A stretch of 51,337 nt of DNA from Prochlorococcus sp. AG-347-L20. Its GTDB lineage: Bacteria > Cyanobacteriota > Cyanobacteriia > PCC-6307 > Cyanobiaceae. A program made the position numbers and the translations under genes. This document shows, piece by piece, positions 48,737-51,337 of the stretch. The notes under the pieces were generated by a model. That model saw only the letters and a list, made by a program, of their open reading frames with translations. It did no database searches and was not told where the DNA came from. Numbering within the stretch: the first letter of the stretch is position 1; the number at the start of each line of letters is the position of its first letter. Where the stretch lies: contig QCCP01000013.1 in assembly GCA_003281225.1 (NCBI GenBank), positions 1 through 51,337 of the forward strand. Reading direction: 5' to 3'.

Positions 48737-50029
48737 ATGACATTTAACAATAACTTAAAACTGGCTGAAAACGCTGTTCTTTCTGTCGAAGAGAGTTTAA
48801 GTAAAGTTTTCCAAGAAAGGTCTAATCAGGTTTTCCAGAAATTAGAAAATATTTTGACAATTTTCAAGGAAGAAAAAGTTTCTACTAGTCATTTCAATCA
48901 ATCTTCTGGTAGTGGTCATGATGATATATCTAGAGAAAAAATTGATGCGGTTTTTGCAAGATTGTTTCTTGCTGAAAAGGCAGCTGTGAGGATGCAATTT
49001 GTAAGTGGTACGCATGCAATAAGTTCTGTCTTATTTGGAATTCTTAGACCTGGAGATGTAATGTTATCTCTTACAGGACAACCATACGACACGTTAGAAG
49101 AAGTCATAGGACTAAGGGGAGGAGGAAAAGGCTCACTTAAAAATTTTGAGATTGAATATAAGCAAATAAATATCTGCGAGAATTTTGATTCTTTTGAAGA
49201 GAAAATTGTTCATTCTTTTAAAGAAAATTCATGCAAATTAGTATTCATACAAAAAAGTTGTGGATATAGTTGGAGAAAGTCTCTTACGAATCATCAGATA
49301 GAGAAAATTTGTAGTCTTATTCATTCCCTTGATCCTAATTGTATATGTTTTGTTGATAACTGTTATGGGGAGCTTGTTGAAGATAGTGAACCAATTTCTA
49401 AAGGGGCAAATATAATTGCTGGATCATTGATTAAAAATTTGGGAGGAACAATCGTTCCTACTGGTGGGTACGTAGCAGGAGATGCAGAGTTGGTTGAGAT
49501 GGCATGTTCTAGATTAACCTCACCAGGCATTGGTTCTTCTGCAGGAATAAATTTTGGACTAGGAAGATTAATTTTGCAGGGTTTGTTTTTAGCACCACAA
49601 ATTGTTCACGAATCACTTAAAGGTGCTGATATGGTTGCAGCAGTATTTAAAAATTTGGGATTTAAGGTTTTACCAGAACCAGCAACTTATAGATCTGATC
49701 TTATTCAGTCAGTAAGATTGAATAATCCTGATTTGGTACAAAAAGTTTGTCAATCTTTTCAAAATTCTTCACCAGTAGATTCTTTTCTGAATGTTGTTCC
49801 ATCATCAATGGATGGATATGATTCAAAATTATTAATGGCAGGAGGTACCTTTATTGAAGGTAGTACAAGTGAATTTTCTGCTGATGCCCCTCTAAGAGAT
49901 CCTTACAATATTTTTGTTCAAGGTGGTTCTCACATAGCTCACATCAAAATTGCATTAATTCGATTATTATCTGAACTATTAGAGGAAAAATTAATTTCAG
50001 AGGATTCTCTACTTCCTTTATCTACTTAA
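48737..50029 (+). CDS. PLP enzyme of the aluminium-resistance/methionine gamma-lyase-like family
   Basis: A 430-residue fold-type I PLP protein. FVSGTHAISSVLFGILRPGD starts the family core, then QKSCGYSWRKSL, CFVDNCYGELVE, and the PLP-lysine segment GSLIKNLGGTI near residue 233. GGTFIEGSTSEFSADAPLR marks the C-terminus. This family is annotated as aluminium resistance protein or cystathionine beta-lyase-like, and its real reaction is unclear. It lies 18 bases after the unknown protein and 2 bases before gcvH, strongly suggesting an operon with glycine cleavage. Confidence 0.9.
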   Translation: MTFNNNLKLAENAVLSVEESLSKVFQERSNQVFQKLENILTIFKEEKVSTSHFNQSSGSGHDDISREKIDAVFARLFLAEKAAVRMQFVSGTHAISSVLFGILRPGDVMLSLTGQPYDTLEEVIGLRGGGKGSLKNFEIEYKQINICENFDSFEEKIVHSFKENSCKLVFIQKSCGYSWRKSLTNHQIEKICSLIHSLDPNCICFVDNCYGELVEDSEPISKGANIIAGSLIKNLGGTIVPTGGYVAGDAELVEMACSRLTSPGIGSSAGINFGLGRLILQGLFLAPQIVHESLKGADMVAAVFKNLGFKVLPEPATYRSDLIQSVRLNNPDLVQKVCQSFQNSSPVDSFLNVVPSSMDGYDSKLLMAGGTFIEGSTSEFSADAPLRDPYNIFVQGGSHIAHIKIALIRLLSELLEEKLISEDSLLPLST

Positions 50030-50031
50030 TC

Positions 50032-50421
50032 ATGTCTTACAAGTTTCCAGACAACCTCAACTATGCTGATACTCATGAATATGTCCTGGAAGAAAATGGA
50101 TTATTAAAAATTGGAGTTAGTGAATTCGCTATTGATCAATTAGGAGATATTGTTTTTGTTGAATTAGCTGATGAAGGGGTGACTTTAGAAAAAGGCGAGA
50201 CTTTTGGAACAATAGAATCAGTTAAGGCTGTAGAGGAAGTCTATCTGCCTTTTTCAGGGGAAATAGTATCTGTAAATGAAAGTGTTATTGAGAACCCTGA
50301 GCTTTTACAGAATGATCCGATTGGAGAAGGTTGGTTAGTCATTTTAAAACCAGAATCAAAAGCATCAATTGCTGATTTGATGACTTCTGAGGAATATCAA
50401 TCAAAGGTTGTACCAAAATGA
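50032..50421 (+). CDS. gcvH: Glycine cleavage system H protein
   Basis: GcvH carries the lipoyl arm between the P, T and L proteins. At 129 residues it is normal. YADTHEYV and LKIGVSEFAIDQLGDIVFVEL are conserved; the lipoylated lysine is Lys65 in GTIESVKAVEEVY. PFSGEIVSVNE follows. It begins 2 bases after the PLP enzyme stop, and gcvP follows after 45 bases. gcvT is elsewhere in the window. Confidence 0.98.
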   Translation: MSYKFPDNLNYADTHEYVLEENGLLKIGVSEFAIDQLGDIVFVELADEGVTLEKGETFGTIESVKAVEEVYLPFSGEIVSVNESVIENPELLQNDPIGEGWLVILKPESKASIADLMTSEEYQSKVVPK

Positions 50422-50466
50422 GGCAAACTTTTTAAAAAAGGCTATTTTAAAGAAAAACATTTTAAT

Positions 50467-51337
50467 ATGACATCTAAATTATGTTCTGATTTGTTTATAG
50501 ATAGGCATCTTGGGTTAGGAGATAATGATGAAAGAATTATGCTGAACAAGCTTGGTTTTAATAATATTGATCAATTTATAAACCAAGTTATTCCTAAAGA
50601 TATTCAGCTTAAAGATAAATCTTCAGAAATATTGCCCCAAGGTTGTTCAGAAATTGAGGCTTTAAAAGAATTAGAAGAGATTGCGAATAAAAATACTAAA
50701 ATGAGATCACTTATAGGCCTTGGTTATTATGACAATCATATTCCTAAAGTAATCCAAAGACATGTTCTTGAAAATCCGAGGTGGTACACGTCTTATACTC
50801 CATATCAGGCAGAAATTGCACAAGGAAGATTAGAAGCTCTATTTAATTTTCAGACTATTGTTTGTGAACTAACAGGATTCCCTGTCGCCAATGCATCTTT
50901 GTTGGATGAGGGTACTGCCGCAGCAGAAGCCATGGCCATGAGTTTTTCCGCGAGAAAAAATAAATCTTCAAAAGTGTACTTAGTGGAGTCAAATGTTTTT
51001 GATCATACTTTTAATGTTCTACAAACCAGAGCAAAACCTTTGGGAATATCCTTAAAACGCTTTACTCAAAGCAACCTTCCTAATCATGATGATGTTTTTG
51101 GAATGTTGTTGCAATTACCTGGTAAAAATGGACAATTATATGATCCTACATTCTTAATATCCCAAGCACATAGATCAGAAATTATTGTTACGGCATGTAT
51201 TGATCCACTAGCACAAGTTTTGATTAAACCAATTTCTGAATTTGGTGTTGATGTAGCAGTTGGGAGTATGCAAAGATTTGGTGTCCCAATGGGTTTTGGT
51301 GGCCCCCATGCTGCATATTTTGCTTGTAGCGAAAAAT
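50467..51337 (+). CDS. gcvP: Glycine dehydrogenase (decarboxylating), P protein, N-terminal part
   Basis: GcvP decarboxylates glycine with PLP and passes the aminomethyl group to GcvH. The frame is open from ATG 50467 to the window end, giving 290 of an expected ~960 residues. FIDRHLGLGD opens the family N-terminus, IGLGYYDNHIPKVIQR and ENPRWYTSYTPYQAEIAQGR follow, then LTGFPVANASLLDEGTAAAEAM and SMQRFGVPMGFGGPHAAYF near the cut. The PLP lysine lies beyond the edge. It is preceded by gcvH in the same transcript. Confidence 0.97.
   Translation, partial: MTSKLCSDLFIDRHLGLGDNDERIMLNKLGFNNIDQFINQVIPKDIQLKDKSSEILPQGCSEIEALKELEEIANKNTKMRSLIGLGYYDNHIPKVIQRHVLENPRWYTSYTPYQAEIAQGRLEALFNFQTIVCELTGFPVANASLLDEGTAAAEAMAMSFSARKNKSSKVYLVESNVFDHTFNVLQTRAKPLGISLKRFTQSNLPNHDDVFGMLLQLPGKNGQLYDPTFLISQAHRSEIIVTACIDPLAQVLIKPISEFGVDVAVGSMQRFGVPMGFGGPHAAYFACSEK

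Overview
The window looks like a piece of the chromosome of a high-light-type Prochlorococcus, a marine picocyanobacterium. This is inferred, not proven. The grounds are strong AT bias, very short or negative intergenic distances, few strong Shine-Dalgarno sites, and a picocyanobacterial gene set: a sucrose-phosphate-synthase-type glycosyltransferase, a DUF3134 protein, cyanobacterial-type chorismate lyase, a DesC-type desaturase, a phytol-kinase-like protein, a group 2 sigma-70 factor, and DnaK of the cyanobacterial DnaK2 type. I see no insertion sequences, prophage, CRISPR array or integrase. The window reads as core chromosome with a few genes of uncertain origin.

Layout. (1) 1-4.8 kb, + strand: end of recN, uvrA, then a glycosyltransferase (sps). 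(2) 4.7-6.3 kb, - strand: DUF3134 protein, mraY and a small unknown protein. A tiny membrane protein and argG follow on the + strand. (3) 7.8-14.6 kb: rpsF, aroE, dnaK, a ThiO-like oxidoreductase, purU and a ClC channel, on alternating strands and packed end to end. (4) 14.6-24.5 kb: acnB, DAHP synthase, phytol kinase, a sigma factor, ppk, an MFS transporter and cobA. (5) 24.4-35.2 kb, - strand: an unbroken ten-gene run read as mazG-speE-speB-gcvT-aspS-pyrG-queE-queC-pabB-pabC, covering polyamine, glycine/one-carbon, pyrimidine, 7-deazaguanine and folate metabolism. (6) 35.3-39.2 kb, + strand: tRNA-Val(UAC), an IscA/HesB-type protein, a frameshifted lipoprotein-like stub, valS and a TVP38-type membrane protein. 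(7) 39.2-42.5 kb: an ATP-dependent DNA ligase of viral architecture with two small companions, divergent from a SprT-like metalloprotease and a charged unknown protein. (8) 42.5-48 kb, - strand: desC, rplI, dnaB, mnmG and chorismate lyase. (9) 48-51.3 kb, + strand: a conserved unknown protein, a PLP enzyme of the aluminium-resistance/methionine gamma-lyase family, gcvH, and the first 290 codons of gcvP, cut by the window edge.

Functional themes. Glycine cleavage is split between gcvT (31.5 kb, - strand) and gcvH-gcvP (50 kb, + strand). It links with purU and the PABA genes in one-carbon metabolism. Chorismate is made (DAHP synthase, AroE) and used (PabB/PabC, chorismate lyase) by genes in the window. 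DNA maintenance is represented by RecN, UvrA, DnaB, the ATP ligase and the SprT-like protease. The items most worth a second look are the lipoprotein-like stub with an in-phase T7 slippery tract just before valS, the ligase/SprT divergent module with an inverted repeat in its shared promoter region, the uncharacterised PLP enzyme fused into the gcv operon, and a U-U mismatch in the T stem of tRNA-Val.
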